From positions 62,001 through 126,000 of the forward strand of contig NZ_VEBK01000010.1 of NCBI RefSeq assembly GCF_007676755.1: a DNA stretch of 64,000 nt. Reading direction: 5' to 3'. This document shows positions 1 to 9,915 of this stretch, one piece after another. A program made the translations under genes and the position numbers. Position 1 is the first letter of the stretch. Each line of letters starts with the position of its first letter. The notes beneath the pieces are model-generated. The model had not been told where the DNA came from. It ran no database searches and worked only from the letters and a program-made list of their open reading frames with translations. Origin of the DNA: Bacillus sp. FJAT-22090. GTDB taxonomy: Bacteria; Bacillota; Bacilli; Bacillales_A; Planococcaceae.

Positions 1-240
1 AATCCCAAGAATATGGAATCGTCCACCAGTTTTCCAGTCGAAGTTACTTTTAATAATGCCTTTCACGAAGTCCATAATCCACTCCATGAAATTCTGCATA
101 CCAGTTGGCTTCATTTTCAAGTTTCTTGTCGCAATAAAAGCGATCAAAAATACAATGAGTGTAGTAACCGCTAGCATTAAAATGTTTGACCAGTTACCAT
201 ACATGCCGAATAGCTCAAAAGTGGGATTTGCATGTTCCAC
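1..240 (-). CDS. atpB: ATP synthase F0 subunit a, N-terminal part (runs off window start)
   Basis: This is the first 80 codons of the membrane proton-channel subunit a of the F-type ATP synthase. The reading frame starts [12 protein letters not shown] and has a first hydrophobic segment at about residues 19-36, followed by the conserved-looking stretch [14 protein letters not shown]. The start is GTG (238-240), chosen because AGAGGTGA lies 7-8 bases upstream on the minus strand and no in-frame ATG fits. It follows atpI by 26 bases, so it belongs to the same operon. The C-terminal part, with the essential arginine helix, lies outside the window. Confidence 0.9.
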   Translation of the reverse strand, partial: MEHANPTFELFGMYGNWSNILMLAVTTLIVFLIAFIATRNLKMKPTGMQNFMEWIMDFVKGIIKSNFDWKTGGRFHILGI

Positions 241-266
241 GATTTGTTCACCTCTCTTTCACGTAC

Positions 267-641
267 TCATTTCTGATTTTTTGCATGAAACATAATACGT
301 TCTACAACAAGTAGAACATAGGGAATCATTAAACCGATAACTGTGCTGATAAGATGAATATACTTTGGAAGGGCAAGTGCAATAGCAACGGCTGCAATAC
401 CAGATGCAAATCGGAATGCTGTACCTAAACCTGCTCGTCCTTTTTCACCAGACAACACTCGATCAAATTTCTCCATTCTACGCGTTAAAATCCAGAAATT
501 ATACAGACCAAATAAAGAACCTAGTGCTAAGCCTGCGAAAATTGTCGAATAGGGGGTGAATCCCCAACCCAGCGCATATACTGCGAGCAAAAAAAATATG
601 TATTTCTTCTGCTTCGTAAAAATACGTTGCATTTCTAGCAT
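267..641 (-). CDS. atpI: ATP synthase subunit I (AtpI)
   Basis: A 124-residue membrane protein with about four hydrophobic segments (roughly residues 15-30, 33-52, 75-92 and 97-113). It sits directly before atpB, the usual place of AtpI in Bacillales. AtpI proteins are non-structural helpers, thought to assist c-ring assembly or Mg2+ supply. The ATG at 641 follows AGGAGA at the end of the preceding gene, only 6 bases away, so the two are translationally coupled. An internal ATG at codon 4 is an alternative start. Identification rests on position and membrane topology more than on motif. Confidence 0.8.
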   Translation of the reverse strand: MLEMQRIFTKQKKYIFFLLAVYALGWGFTPYSTIFAGLALGSLFGLYNFWILTRRMEKFDRVLSGEKGRAGLGTAFRFASGIAAVAIALALPKYIHLISTVIGLMIPYVLLVVERIMFHAKNQK

Positions 642-647
642 TGTTCT

Positions 648-866
648 TTAGTCTCCTGAATCATATTTTCGAATGGTAGCAATAAGCGCTATTACACCGA
701 CCAATAGACCGAGTAGTAGACATATTACTAAAAAAACTGGAGTGGTTCCATAGGTTTTATCTATCCACATTCCTGTGAATATACCTATTAAAATAGAACC
801 TACAAGCTGTGAGAGAATCGCTGAATAGAATGCAATCCCTTGTAACGGACGTCTTGACTGACGCAT
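648..866 (-). CDS. atpZ: AtpZ/AtpI-type small membrane protein
   Basis: A 72-residue protein with two hydrophobic hairpin segments (about residues 11-33 and 42-64) and a basic N-terminus. The first segment contains the GxxxGxWxD-like signature (IGIFTGMWIDK) typical of the AtpZ/AtpI family. It is the first gene of the atp operon here and lies about 100 bases downstream of a strong promoter. The family is proposed to work with AtpI in Mg2+/Ca2+ transport or F0 assembly. That role is family knowledge and cannot be read from the sequence. Confidence 0.8.
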   Translation of the reverse strand: MRQSRRPLQGIAFYSAILSQLVGSILIGIFTGMWIDKTYGTTPVFLVICLLLGLLVGVIALIATIRKYDSGD

Positions 867-972
867 AAAAGAATCCTCATGTTTTCCTTATTAAGTAAAA
901 ACTGCGAATCTAGTAGAAAGTTGATGTAACAAGTGTTGTGAGTATGAAAACCCTATCATTACATCCTTTGTA

Positions 973-1001
973 AGCATACAATAGGGCCAAAATGATGTCA
1001 A
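973..1001 (-). promoter_or_regulatory. Sigma-A promoter of the atp operon
   Basis: On the minus strand TTGACA (996-1001) and TATGCT (973-978) are separated by exactly 17 bases, close to the sigma-A consensus. A start near 967 gives a leader of about 100 bases before atpZ. The rest of the 867-1145 gap holds no convincing gene. A 60-codon minus-strand frame there has no ribosome binding site and overlaps this promoter. I see no clear intrinsic terminator after upp. Confidence 0.75.
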
Positions 1002-1145
1002 TTGGAAACAGTGAAATTCTTCACAAATACATTCAATTTGACATCTTATCGACAAATTTATAGAAATGCTCAAAGTATTCGCAAATTTATCATTATTTTT
1101 CTACGATTCCTTTGAGCAAATCCTCAGTTGAATATACTTAATAAA

Positions 1146-1796
<651 letters not shown>

Positions 1797-1822
1797 TTAT
1801 TTGCAATTCTATTAATTATAAC

Positions 1823-1860
1823 AAAAAACGCAGGGTGGATACTAGCAATCCTGCGTTTTT
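1823..1860 (-). terminator. Intrinsic terminator overlapping the end of the EAL gene
   Basis: CGCAGG (1829-1834) pairs with CCTGCG (1850-1855), flanked by A and T runs. Read on the minus strand it ends in TTTTTT. The TAG stop codon of the upstream gene (1842-1844) lies inside the loop, so the stem's first arm is coding sequence. Confidence 0.8.
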
Positions 1861-4028
1861 AATATTGCGTCTATTTGTTCTATCGCCATGGGTTTGTAAA
1901 AATAAAATCCTTGACCAATTGGACATTGAAGTTCTTTTAGCACTTCCAATTGCTCTTCTGTTTCTATTCCTTCAGCTACAACGATCAATCCCATATTCTT
2001 CGCCAATTGTATAATTGTTTGAATAACAGCATTAGTTCCGTTTTTTTGGACATTGTTGATGAAACTTCTATCCACTTTAATCTCCGTGACAGGTAGCTCA
2101 TGTATATAACTCAAAGAAGAGAACCCTATACCAAAATCATCTACAGAACTTTCAAAGCCTAAGTTTTGTAAATCATTCAAAATTTGCTTTGCAATCTTTA
2201 AATCATACAAGCCTATGCTTTCTGTCAATTCAAGTCGTATATACTTTGGCTCTATTCCAAAATCCGTCACTCGCTTTGCCAAAGTCTCAACAAAATTTGG
2301 ACTATAAAAATGGATAGAGGAAATATTAACCGAAACCTCGTATACAGGCAATCCTTGTTTTTGTCTTGATTGCATCCAACAGAGTATTTGCTCCAATATG
2401 AGCATGTCGACATCTTGAATTTTACCAATAGACTCTGCTGCTTCGATAAAGACGTCTGGGGAAACTTGTCCTAGCTTTGGAGAGGTCCATCTAGCCAATG
2501 CTTCAAAACTTTCTATCTTGCCCGTCTGCAAATTCACTTTAGGCTGTAAATAGGCGTATATTTCTCCTTCATTAATAGCATGTACTAGCTCATTTTGTGT
2601 ATTCATCTTCTGCTGAATTTCAATCCCATATTTTTCTTCATATAATACAACAGAATTCCCAGCTTGCCTTTTAGATCGACTAAGCGCCACATCTGCTAGC
2701 CTTACTATATCCTCCACACTTCCACTATATTTACTAAGCGATACAACTCCTATACTAAGTGAAATAAATAACTCCATTTCACGTAATATAAAAGGATCTT
2801 TTGTCGTTTGCAATAGCTTATCCATATGATGGGGAATATCATGTTCTGCACTTTTCCCAACGATAATTAGTGCCGCTTCCGAATCTTTCGAAATAACCAT
2901 TTCTATGTCTGGCAATGCTTCTTGAATACGCTTATTCAATTGGCTAAGTAAAGATGCTAATTGACTTTTCCCGAAGGAGTCTACAATATTTGCATATTCT
3001 GAGGGTTGCATCAATAGTACAAATCCGGTTGTTTTATCGTCCATTATTTCTTCAAACTGCTCAAAAAAGTAATTTAAATTTGTCAGTCCAGATATTTGGT
3101 CGACATATGCAAGATTCATTATTTTTTCTTGGTTTTTGGCATTTTGAAATGCTAATAATACTAATGGAGTTATTTTACGTATGAATTCCAACTCTAGTTC
3201 GCTCGGTTTCCTTTTTTCTGTAAAATATATTCCAAACGTTGCCACCACTTGATGCTCTAGATCCAATACAGGAAAGCTCCAGCAAGCTTTAATATGATGC
3301 TTATACATCACATCCAATTCGGCTTCCCAATATTTAGAGCGACCTATGTCTTCTACCACTATGTTCTGCTTTAAATAGGCAGCAGTTCCACACGAACCCA
3401 TATTCGGCCCGATTGGCAGTCCGTTAACGGTTTCGCTCAGTTCCGTCGGTAGTGAGTTTGCCGCACCAACCATCAACCTTCCTTCTAGAAGTTGTAATAT
3501 AGTGCACATTGCACCTTCAGGGAAAAAGGTTTCTGTTATATCACAAATCTTTTGTAATAGTTGATGTAATGGATACCCTTTTTCAATACCTGCATATATT
3601 TGTTGGTGTAAATGAATAATTGTTTCTTGTTGTTTTTCTTTTGTCGTGTCATTGCCTATAGCTATATTGTAGATATGCTGCCCGTTATCATCATGCAAAG
3701 CTTGAACGACGATATTATTCCAAAATGGAGTCCCATCCTTTTTATAATTAAGTATTTCTGCTTTAGCAATTGTATCTTTTTTTAAACTTTCTTCTACTTG
3801 CAATACAGTTTCTAAAGAAGTTCCTTTTCCTTTCAATATATGTATACTTTGGCCAAGTAGCTCTTTCTCCGTATAACCAGTTATATGCTGAAATGCCTCA
3901 TTTGCAAAAACAATCGGTTCATTTGATTTGTTCGGATCTAAAATGATAAAACCAGCGTTAAATTGCATTCCGATACGACATAACCATGCAAATAGGTCTT
4001 CCTTATCTATTTTCTTTGAACTTTCCAT
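1842..4028 (-). CDS. PAS-GAF-degenerate GGDEF-EAL protein, likely c-di-GMP phosphodiesterase
   Basis: A 728-residue soluble signalling protein. A PAS domain (about 20-135) has NEAFQHITGYTEKELLG, and a GAF domain (about 145-300) has GPNMGSCGTAAY. The diguanylate-cyclase-like region (about 305-465) lacks the GG(D/E)EF signature: the equivalent site reads SKDSEAALIIVG, so it should be catalytically dead and perhaps regulatory. The EAL domain (about 480-725) looks intact: FEALARW, LELTES, DDFGIGFSSL, KVDRSF, AEGIE and QGFYFYKP. The expected role is hydrolysis of cyclic di-GMP in response to a cytosolic cue. It is a single gene with its own terminator. The ligand of PAS and GAF is unknown. Confidence 0.9.
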   Translation of the reverse strand: MESSKKIDKEDLFAWLCRIGMQFNAGFIILDPNKSNEPIVFANEAFQHITGYTEKELLGQSIHILKGKGTSLETVLQVEESLKKDTIAKAEILNYKKDGTPFWNNIVVQALHDDNGQHIYNIAIGNDTTKEKQQETIIHLHQQIYAGIEKGYPLHQLLQKICDITETFFPEGAMCTILQLLEGRLMVGAANSLPTELSETVNGLPIGPNMGSCGTAAYLKQNIVVEDIGRSKYWEAELDVMYKHHIKACWSFPVLDLEHQVVATFGIYFTEKRKPSELELEFIRKITPLVLLAFQNAKNQEKIMNLAYVDQISGLTNLNYFFEQFEEIMDDKTTGFVLLMQPSEYANIVDSFGKSQLASLLSQLNKRIQEALPDIEMVISKDSEAALIIVGKSAEHDIPHHMDKLLQTTKDPFILREMELFISLSIGVVSLSKYSGSVEDIVRLADVALSRSKRQAGNSVVLYEEKYGIEIQQKMNTQNELVHAINEGEIYAYLQPKVNLQTGKIESFEALARWTSPKLGQVSPDVFIEAAESIGKIQDVDMLILEQILCWMQSRQKQGLPVYEVSVNISSIHFYSPNFVETLAKRVTDFGIEPKYIRLELTESIGLYDLKIAKQILNDLQNLGFESSVDDFGIGFSSLSYIHELPVTEIKVDRSFINNVQKNGTNAVIQTIIQLAKNMGLIVVAEGIETEEQLEVLKELQCPIGQGFYFYKPMAIEQIDAILKTQDC

Positions 4029-4082
4029 AGTTCTATCCTACCTCCAATCTAAGTACTTTTATCTTATATTTTAATCATACAT

Positions 4083-4120
4083 ATAAAAATAAGCTACCTT
4101 CAATAATAAAAAGGTAGCTT
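4083..4120 (-). terminator. Terminator after glyA
   Basis: AAGCTACCTT (4091-4100) pairs perfectly with AAGGTAGCTT (4111-4120). On the minus strand the stem is followed by ATTTTTAT. It lies 18 bases past the glyA stop. Confidence 0.85.
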
Positions 4121-4137
4121 ACCGGTCAATTATTCTA

Positions 4138-5373
4138 TTAGTTATACAAAGGATATTTAGTAGTTAAAGCTGCGACTCTTTCTTTCGCTTCTTTCATCAC
4201 TTCTGCATCCTCATGGTTTTTCAAAAGCTTCGCAATAATAGAGGCAATTTCTTTCATTTCTTTTTCTTTAAATCCACGAGAAGTTACTGCTGGAGTTCCT
4301 AGACGAACACCAGAAGTAATAAATGGACTTTGCGTTTCAAAAGGAATTGTATTTTTGTTTACTGTAATTCCAACCTCATCTAACACATGCTCTGCAACTT
4401 TACCTGTTAAATCAATTGCCGATACGTCAACAAGCATCACATGGTTATCCGTTCCACCAGATACGATGCGAAGACCTTCTGCCACTAAACTATCAGCTAG
4501 GACTTTCGCATTTGCGATCACTTGCGCTTGGTATTCTTTAAATTCAGGTTGTTGCGCCTCGCCAAATGCTACTGCTTTTGCAGCGATAACATGCATTAAT
4601 GGACCGCCTTGAATACCTGGGAAAATGGTTTTATCAATTTTCTTTGCGAACTCTTCTGTAGTTAAGATCAATCCACCACGTGGTCCACGTAACGTTTTAT
4701 GTGTCGTTGAAGTAACAAAATGTGCGTGTGGAACCGGGTTCGGATGAAGACCTGCAGCAACTAAACCTGCGATATGAGCCATATCAACAAATAGGTAAGC
4801 GCCTACTTCATCTGCGATTTCACGGAATTTTGCGAAGTCAATTGTACGAGAATATGCACTTGCCCCAGCAACAATCATTTTCGGTTTATGTTCTAATGCT
4901 TTTGCACGAACGTCCTCATAATCGATTGTCTCGTTTTCTTTGTCTACTCCATAATCGATAAAATTATATTGGATACCACTAAAGTTTACAGGGGAACCAT
5001 GCGTTAAATGCCCACCATGTGACAAATTCATCCCTAAGATTGTGTCTCCAGGTTGTAAAGCTGTCATGTAAACAGCCATATTTGCTTGTGAACCTGAGTG
5101 TGGTTGCACGTTGGCATGTTCCGCTCCAAAAATTTCTTTCAAACGATCGCGAGCAATATTTTCTACTACATCTACATACTCACAGCCACCATAGTAACGT
5201 TTACCTGGATAGCCTTCAGCATATTTATTTGTCAGTACGGATCCTTGTGCCTCCATAACTGCTTCTGATACGAAGTTTTCTGATGCGATTAACTCAATAT
5301 TTGCCTGTTGACGCTTTTTCTCCGCCAGCATAGCTTCGTACACTGCTGGATCTTGTGATAAAATTTTCTCCAC
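4138..5373 (-). CDS. glyA: Serine hydroxymethyltransferase
   Basis: A PLP enzyme converting serine and tetrahydrofolate to glycine and methylene-THF, the main source of one-carbon units. The PLP lysine motif [13 protein letters not shown] is intact, and the length (411 residues from the chosen start) matches the family. The frame can be opened upstream at an ATG overlapping the ywlG stop. However, a near-perfect AGAGGAGG (5383-5390) sits 7-9 bases before a GTG at 5371-5373, giving [13 protein letters not shown], which lines up with other GlyA N-termini. The GTG start is preferred. It is downstream of ywlG in a tight operon and ends in a terminator. Confidence 0.96.
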   Translation of the reverse strand: MEKILSQDPAVYEAMLAEKKRQQANIELIASENFVSEAVMEAQGSVLTNKYAEGYPGKRYYGGCEYVDVVENIARDRLKEIFGAEHANVQPHSGSQANMAVYMTALQPGDTILGMNLSHGGHLTHGSPVNFSGIQYNFIDYGVDKENETIDYEDVRAKALEHKPKMIVAGASAYSRTIDFAKFREIADEVGAYLFVDMAHIAGLVAAGLHPNPVPHAHFVTSTTHKTLRGPRGGLILTTEEFAKKIDKTIFPGIQGGPLMHVIAAKAVAFGEAQQPEFKEYQAQVIANAKVLADSLVAEGLRIVSGGTDNHVMLVDVSAIDLTGKVAEHVLDEVGITVNKNTIPFETQSPFITSGVRLGTPAVTSRGFKEKEMKEIASIIAKLLKNHEDAEVMKEAKERVAALTTKYPLYN

Positions 5374-5393
5374 TTTAAGTTCCTCCTCTAATA

Positions 5394-5939
5394 TCATCCG
5401 TAAAATGCACGTTCTCCGCCTATTAACTTCGGACGCGTTCTAGCAATCGTAACGACTGCTCCCCCAATTTGTTTTATGGACACGCGAATCGGCACAGCTA
5501 CAGGTTGAAGCTGCATACCAATAAGGGTTTGTCCTATATCAATGCCTGCATGTGCTTGAACATGCTCGACTACGACTGGGTCTTGAAATTGAGTGTACGC
5601 AAAAGCGGACATAGAGCCGCCTGCGCGAACAACTGGAACAACCGAAACTTCCGGTAATCGATAAAGCTTTTGCGTTTTTCTTTCCATTGTAAGAGCGCGA
5701 TTTATATGTTCGCAGCCTTGGAAAGCCAAATGTACTTTATTGCGCTGTGCAAATGCTTGGAGTGGTTCGAATAACGCCTCTGCCACTTCTAAACCACCGG
5801 CAGTTCCAATTTTCTCACCTATTATTTCTGAGGTTGAACAGCCAATGACAAAGAGATCATCCTCGTGTAAGTCAATTTGCTGCTCCACTTCCAGGAGAAG
5901 CTGGTCTATTTGTTTTTTCCACAAACTTTTTGCTTCCAT
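5394..5939 (-). CDS. ywlG: UPF0340 / TIGR01440 family protein YwlG
   Basis: A 181-residue soluble protein of unknown function, recognised as YwlG by its position between rpiB and glyA and by [27 protein letters not shown] and [13 protein letters not shown]. The stop is 20 bases before the GTG start of glyA, and the gene begins 19 bases after rpiB, so it is co-transcribed with both. No membrane segment or signal peptide is seen. I assign no biochemical role. Confidence 0.88.
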   Translation of the reverse strand: MEAKSLWKKQIDQLLLEVEQQIDLHEDDLFVIGCSTSEIIGEKIGTAGGLEVAEALFEPLQAFAQRNKVHLAFQGCEHINRALTMERKTQKLYRLPEVSVVPVVRAGGSMSAFAYTQFQDPVVVEHVQAHAGIDIGQTLIGMQLQPVAVPIRVSIKQIGGAVVTIARTRPKLIGGERAFYG

Positions 5940-5958
5940 CTGAAAATCACCTTCTCGA

Positions 5959-6396
5959 TCAGTTTTCTAATGCTGTAATTTTTTCAACGCGGCGCTCATG
6001 GCGTCCACCTTCAAAGTCTTGTGCAAGCCATGTTGCTACAATCTCTCTTGCCAGTCCTGCACCAATTACTCGTTCCCCCATCGCAAGGACGTTGGAATCA
6101 TTATGACATCTTGTCGCTTTCGCAGAAAATACATCATGAACCAATGCACATCGAATGCCTTTTACTTTATTTGCAGCAATAGACATCCCAATGCCAGTTC
6201 CACAAATTAAAATACCACGATCAAATTTCCCGCTTGCTACACCATCTGCAACCGGCATTGCAAAGTCAGGATAATCAACGGAGTCGTTATTAGCTGGACC
6301 AAAATCCTCATAGGAAAGTCCAAGTTCTTCTAGTTGTTGAATAATTTCCTTACGGAGGTTATTACCACCATGATCGGAAGAAATCGCAATTTTCAA
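5959..6396 (-). CDS. rpiB: Ribose 5-phosphate isomerase B
   Basis: Interconverts ribose 5-phosphate and ribulose 5-phosphate in the pentose phosphate pathway. The 145 residues have the SDHGGNNLRKEI start, the active-site cysteine in ILICGTGIGMS (about residues 62-72) and the DVFSAKATRCHNDSN segment typical of RpiB/LacAB. In B. subtilis this gene (ywlF) directly follows ywlE. Here a chemoreceptor gene with its own terminator separates the two. Confidence 0.93.
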   Translation of the reverse strand: MKIAISSDHGGNNLRKEIIQQLEELGLSYEDFGPANNDSVDYPDFAMPVADGVASGKFDRGILICGTGIGMSIAANKVKGIRCALVHDVFSAKATRCHNDSNVLAMGERVIGAGLAREIVATWLAQDFEGGRHERRVEKITALEN

Positions 6397-6450
6397 CTTG
6401 TTCCCTCTTTTCTGTTTTAGTACTCGCTTACATCATACCATTTTTCAGAC

Positions 6451-6485
6451 AAAAAAAATACAACTCACTCGAAGTGAATTGTATT
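6451..6485 (-). terminator. Terminator after the chemoreceptor gene
   Basis: A 13-bp stem (6457-6469 with 6473-6485, one G-U pair) with a CGA loop. On the minus strand it is followed by eight T residues. It separates the chemoreceptor from rpiB, so rpiB-ywlG-glyA probably need another promoter. Confidence 0.85.
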
Positions 6486-6493
6486 TGACATGA

Positions 6494-7801
6494 TTAATTT
6501 GACGAATTTCTATCAAATTGCGAAATAACCTTGAATAATTCTTCTGATTGTCTCTTTAATCCGAACGATAACTGATCTATTTGTTCAATTGATCGTGCTT
6601 GTTCATCTGTTGCACTTCTCACTTCTTCTGCTCCTGCAGATGTTTCTTCGGCAATGGCAGCCACTTCTTGCGACTGTCTTGCAGTACTTTCGATATTAGT
6701 AAGCTGGTTTTCGATAAGTGCAGATATTTCTACTACGGATTCAGCCATTTCGTGTATTTTATTAGACATTCCTTCCACTGCCGCATTTGTTTCAGAAACA
6801 CGTTTTGCTTCTCCAACTGCGAAATTGACTTGGTCTGTCATTTGGTGAACAACCGTTTGCACGTCTTTTTGAATCGCCATTATTAATTCAGAAATACCTT
6901 GGACAGCTTTACCACTTTCATCTGCTAGTTTACGCACTTCTTCTGCCACAACTGCGAAACCTTTCCCATGCTCTCCTGCACGTGCAGCCTCTATGGATGC
7001 ATTTAAAGCAAGTAAATTTGTCTGCGCTGCTATATCGCCTACTAGCTGAATAATATTTTCTACTTTCCCTGCATTTTCTTCTAGCTGTTGTACATTTACT
7101 AAGGCCGATTCACTTCCAGAAGCAACTTTTTGAATGCCATTTACAAGTGATTGAATGACCTCGGTTGTTTGCGATAGCCCTTGAATCATTTCTTTCGATT
7201 GAACAGATGATTTTTCTGCACGAATATTCACTTCAGAAGCAAGTGCACGAACATCTTCTACTGACTCCACTGTTTCTTGAACAGCGACGGCCGATTGTTC
7301 TGCTCCTTCTGAAATTTGTGCGATTGTTTGTGCGATTGCCTCTGCTTGTTCGGAAGCAACGGATGATTCTTGTGATAATTGTTGAACTGTATTATTTGTC
7401 TTTTCAAAATTATCTTCAATGCTTTGAACCATTTCTCTTAAATTTACAAGCATTGATTGGAAAGCAATAGATACAGATTGGATTTCATCTTTTGACCTTG
7501 GTACTTCTACTTCTATACCAATTTTACCTTCAGACGCCAATGTCGCTACCTTTTCTAAATTAAATAACGGCTTAATAATTAGCCCGCTGAAAAAGTATGC
7601 TAATATTCCCGACCAAATAATGCCTAGCGCATACATTGCAATTTCAAAAGCAGGTGAATTCGCTTCTTCAAATACAAGTGGTTGTACAAAATTAATAAAC
7701 ATCGCACTTGTGGTATAAGTAACTAATGCCAAAACTGTAACGAATAACACAATCTTTTTTTGAATTCCAAATGCGTACCTTTTCTTCTTTTCTGCTTTCA
7801 T
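6494..7801 (-). CDS. Methyl-accepting chemotaxis protein with almost no external domain
   Basis: A 435-residue transducer. Two transmembrane segments (about 13-37 and 52-74) enclose an outside loop of only some 15 residues. A HAMP linker follows, then the signalling hairpin with the family hallmark tip ([30 protein letters not shown], about 268-297, quoted here only as landmarks [15 protein letters not shown] and [12 protein letters not shown]). Without a periplasmic sensor it must sense membrane state or an internal cue, or depend on a partner. The stop of ywlE lies 2 bases upstream and the site GGGGGAT overlaps it, so translation is coupled to the arginine phosphatase. No such gene occurs at this place in B. 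subtilis. Confidence 0.93.
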   Translation of the reverse strand: MKAEKKKRYAFGIQKKIVLFVTVLALVTYTTSAMFINFVQPLVFEEANSPAFEIAMYALGIIWSGILAYFFSGLIIKPLFNLEKVATLASEGKIGIEVEVPRSKDEIQSVSIAFQSMLVNLREMVQSIEDNFEKTNNTVQQLSQESSVASEQAEAIAQTIAQISEGAEQSAVAVQETVESVEDVRALASEVNIRAEKSSVQSKEMIQGLSQTTEVIQSLVNGIQKVASGSESALVNVQQLEENAGKVENIIQLVGDIAAQTNLLALNASIEAARAGEHGKGFAVVAEEVRKLADESGKAVQGISELIMAIQKDVQTVVHQMTDQVNFAVGEAKRVSETNAAVEGMSNKIHEMAESVVEISALIENQLTNIESTARQSQEVAAIAEETSAGAEEVRSATDEQARSIEQIDQLSFGLKRQSEELFKVISQFDRNSSN

Positions 7802-7803
7802 CC

Positions 7804-8244
7804 CTAATCCCCCTGGAGTTTTTTCACTAGCTCGTCTGTAAGTGTGTTTAGCTCTTGGAACGTGTGCTCATATGTACGTAAATCGCCACCATAAGGATCC
7901 GAGACATCCATTGCATGTTCAGGTGTTACAAATTCTTTGTACATATATACTTTCGAAATCGCATGTGGAAATGCAAAAATAATCGCTTGTTTATGGGAAG
8001 CCGTCATAGTGAGCACAACATCTGCCCAATCGATTAATGATTCTTTCAGTGAAGAAGACATATGAGTAAACGGTATTTGATTGCTTCCTAGTACTATTTG
8101 CCCATTTCGTGACATATCTCCTCCGTCCATCGCATAAATACCTGCCGATCGAACATTGATATTCTCTATATTACGCGCCTTCAATATTGCTTCTGCCATC
8201 GGACTGCGACAGGTATTCCCGGTACAAACAAACAAAATATTCAT
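7804..8244 (-). CDS. ywlE: Protein-arginine phosphatase YwlE
   Basis: Low-molecular-weight phosphatase fold, 146 residues. The P-loop is CTGNTCRS at residues 7-14. The threonine inside the loop is the residue known in YwlE to favour phospho-arginine over phospho-tyrosine. The general-acid aspartate lies in VSDPYGGD near residue 117. In Bacillales the enzyme counteracts the arginine kinase McsB in protein quality control. It is coupled to the chemoreceptor gene downstream. Confidence 0.92.
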   Translation of the reverse strand: MNILFVCTGNTCRSPMAEAILKARNIENINVRSAGIYAMDGGDMSRNGQIVLGSNQIPFTHMSSSLKESLIDWADVVLTMTASHKQAIIFAFPHAISKVYMYKEFVTPEHAMDVSDPYGGDLRTYEHTFQELNTLTDELVKKLQGD

Positions 8245-8303
8245 AGTAACATTTCCTCATCTCTAGTATATATTAAATAGTCGTTTTATAGCATATTAAA
8301 TTG

Positions 8304-8807
8304 TTAAATATTTCGCAATGTTATAATTCCCATCACTAATAGCACTAAACCTGCAAGTTTTATAATAATCCCTCGATTCAAAAAGGCATGCTTATAAATG
8401 ACTTTCTGTGCTATAAATACTGCTAAGTAGGCAAATATACCCGAACTTAAAATAAATAATAGCTTCTCTACTTTTAGCATACCAAATGAAATACTTACTG
8501 AAAAGGTATCAATGCTCGCAACTATCGCAAGCAAATAAGGGGACAAAAGCGGTGCTTGTTTAGGTGATCTCGCCAAAACCATCTGCAAACCAACAAGTGA
8601 AAGTAAAAATCCCGATAAATAAGGGCTTGCATATTGCAAATAAGTTTGCACTATAGTTCCTGCATAATAACCGATTAACGGAAATAGCATATGTAAGGAA
8701 GCAACCCACGCAGCCAACGTAAAAATCTGCTTTCGATATAACACGAGTGAAAATAAAATGAGTACATCCACCGACATTAAAGCGCCTGCTAAAATCTCTC
8801 TCCACAA
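8304..8807 (-). CDS. mntP: Manganese efflux pump MntP family (YwlD)
   Basis: A 167-residue protein with six predicted membrane helices. The two inverted halves carry aspartate motifs, LMSVDVLILFSL near residue 14 and ASIDTFSVSISFG near residue 97, matching MntP/DUF204 exporters, though the first half is divergent. The start is TTG (8805-8807) with GGAGGAGA 5 bases upstream. It sits between ywlC and ywlE as in B. subtilis. No yybP-ykoY riboswitch is visible in the 79-base gap before it. Confidence 0.8.
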   Translation of the reverse strand: MWREILAGALMSVDVLILFSLVLYRKQIFTLAAWVASLHMLFPLIGYYAGTIVQTYLQYASPYLSGFLLSLVGLQMVLARSPKQAPLLSPYLLAIVASIDTFSVSISFGMLKVEKLLFILSSGIFAYLAVFIAQKVIYKHAFLNRGIIIKLAGLVLLVMGIITLRNI

Positions 8808-8886
8808 AAAAATCTCCTCCGTCCATTTGCATAATTAAATGTATGCAAAAGAATGGAAGAGAATACACCTCGCCTATGAGGTGATC

Positions 8887-9915
8887 TTATATTTCATACC
8901 AATTACCATTTGATGCTTTTTCCAATCTGTTCATAATTGCTGTACCCACACCTTGCTTTAAAAATGTCGGAACTAGTATGATATCCACATTTGTCTCATC
9001 ACAATTTCTTAGCCCTTCATACAGTAAGTGTGCAGCATCCTCTAATTGATGTTCTTCTCCTAAGGAAAAATAATAATCCGCTTTATTGGAACTGAATTGA
9101 TCTGTAGCTATTAACGCTACCTTCTTCTGATCATTATGTATTTTCTCTATCGCATTTTTAACTTGTTGTTTAGATGCTTCGATTAAATAAACAGGGGCAT
9201 TTGGTGCATAATGTGCATATTTCATGCCAGGTGCCCGTGGAGCTTCCGCATGATCTGTTGGTTTTGCCTCGTTAACTTCACCTATTACTTTTTCGAGCAT
9301 TTCTTTTGTAATTCCACCTGGTCTAAGTATCGTCGGAACCTCCACAGTACAATCCAAAACTGTTGACTCCAGTCCGATTCCTGTAGCTCCCCCATCTAAG
9401 ATAAACGGAATTTTACCGTTTAAATCATGAAACACATGCGCTGCTTTTGTTGGACTCGGTTTTCCACTTTTATTGGCACTTGGCGCAGCAACTGGCTGTT
9501 TTAATCTTCTGAGTAATTCGAGCGCTACTGGATGGTCAGGCATCCGAACGCCTACTGTCTCCAATCCAGCTGTAACATTGCTTGCAAGTGAGTTTTGCTT
9601 TAAAGGTAATATTAACGTAAGAGCTCCTGGCCAAAAAGCATCCATACATACTTTCGCTAAACTCGGTACATTTTTTGTAAAGCCGTCTAATTCTTCTGTT
9701 GATCCAATATGCACAATGAGTGGATTATCCTGCGGTCTACCTTTTGCTTCGAAAATTTTAGAAACAGCTGATTCATTAGTAGCAATCGCTCCCAATCCAT
9801 AAACAGTTTCAGTTGGAAATGCAACTGTTTCCCTAGCATTCAATAAATCCATAGCCTGTGAATAACCTTTTTCCTTTGTGGATAAGTTATCCACACTCAC
9901 AATTTCTGTTTTCAT
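8887..9915 (-). CDS. ywlC: Threonylcarbamoyl-AMP synthase (Sua5/YwlC)
   Basis: Makes L-threonylcarbamoyladenylate for t6A37 tRNA modification. The YrdC core (residues about 15-205) has FPTETVYGLG, KGRPQDNPLIVH and PSANKSGKPSPT. The C-terminal Sua5 extension (about 240-342) makes the long form of the family. The frame extends upstream for 36 more codons, but AAGGAAAGGAG lies 10 bases before the ATG at 9915 (MKTEIVSVDN), which is the real start. The upstream leader and its first codons overlap a DnaA-box cluster. Confidence 0.94.
   Translation of the reverse strand: MKTEIVSVDNLSTKEKGYSQAMDLLNARETVAFPTETVYGLGAIATNESAVSKIFEAKGRPQDNPLIVHIGSTEELDGFTKNVPSLAKVCMDAFWPGALTLILPLKQNSLASNVTAGLETVGVRMPDHPVALELLRRLKQPVAAPSANKSGKPSPTKAAHVFHDLNGKIPFILDGGATGIGLESTVLDCTVEVPTILRPGGITKEMLEKVIGEVNEAKPTDHAEAPRAPGMKYAHYAPNAPVYLIEASKQQVKNAIEKIHNDQKKVALIATDQFSSNKADYYFSLGEEHQLEDAAHLLYEGLRNCDETNVDIILVPTFLKQGVGTAIMNRLEKASNGNWYEI

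Noticed and set aside
891-1073. 60-codon minus-strand frame upstream of atpZ
   Set aside because: No ribosome site, odd composition, and it contains the atp promoter.
8808-8886. Manganese riboswitch before mntP
   Set aside because: The gap is too short, and the conserved yybP-ykoY elements are not seen.
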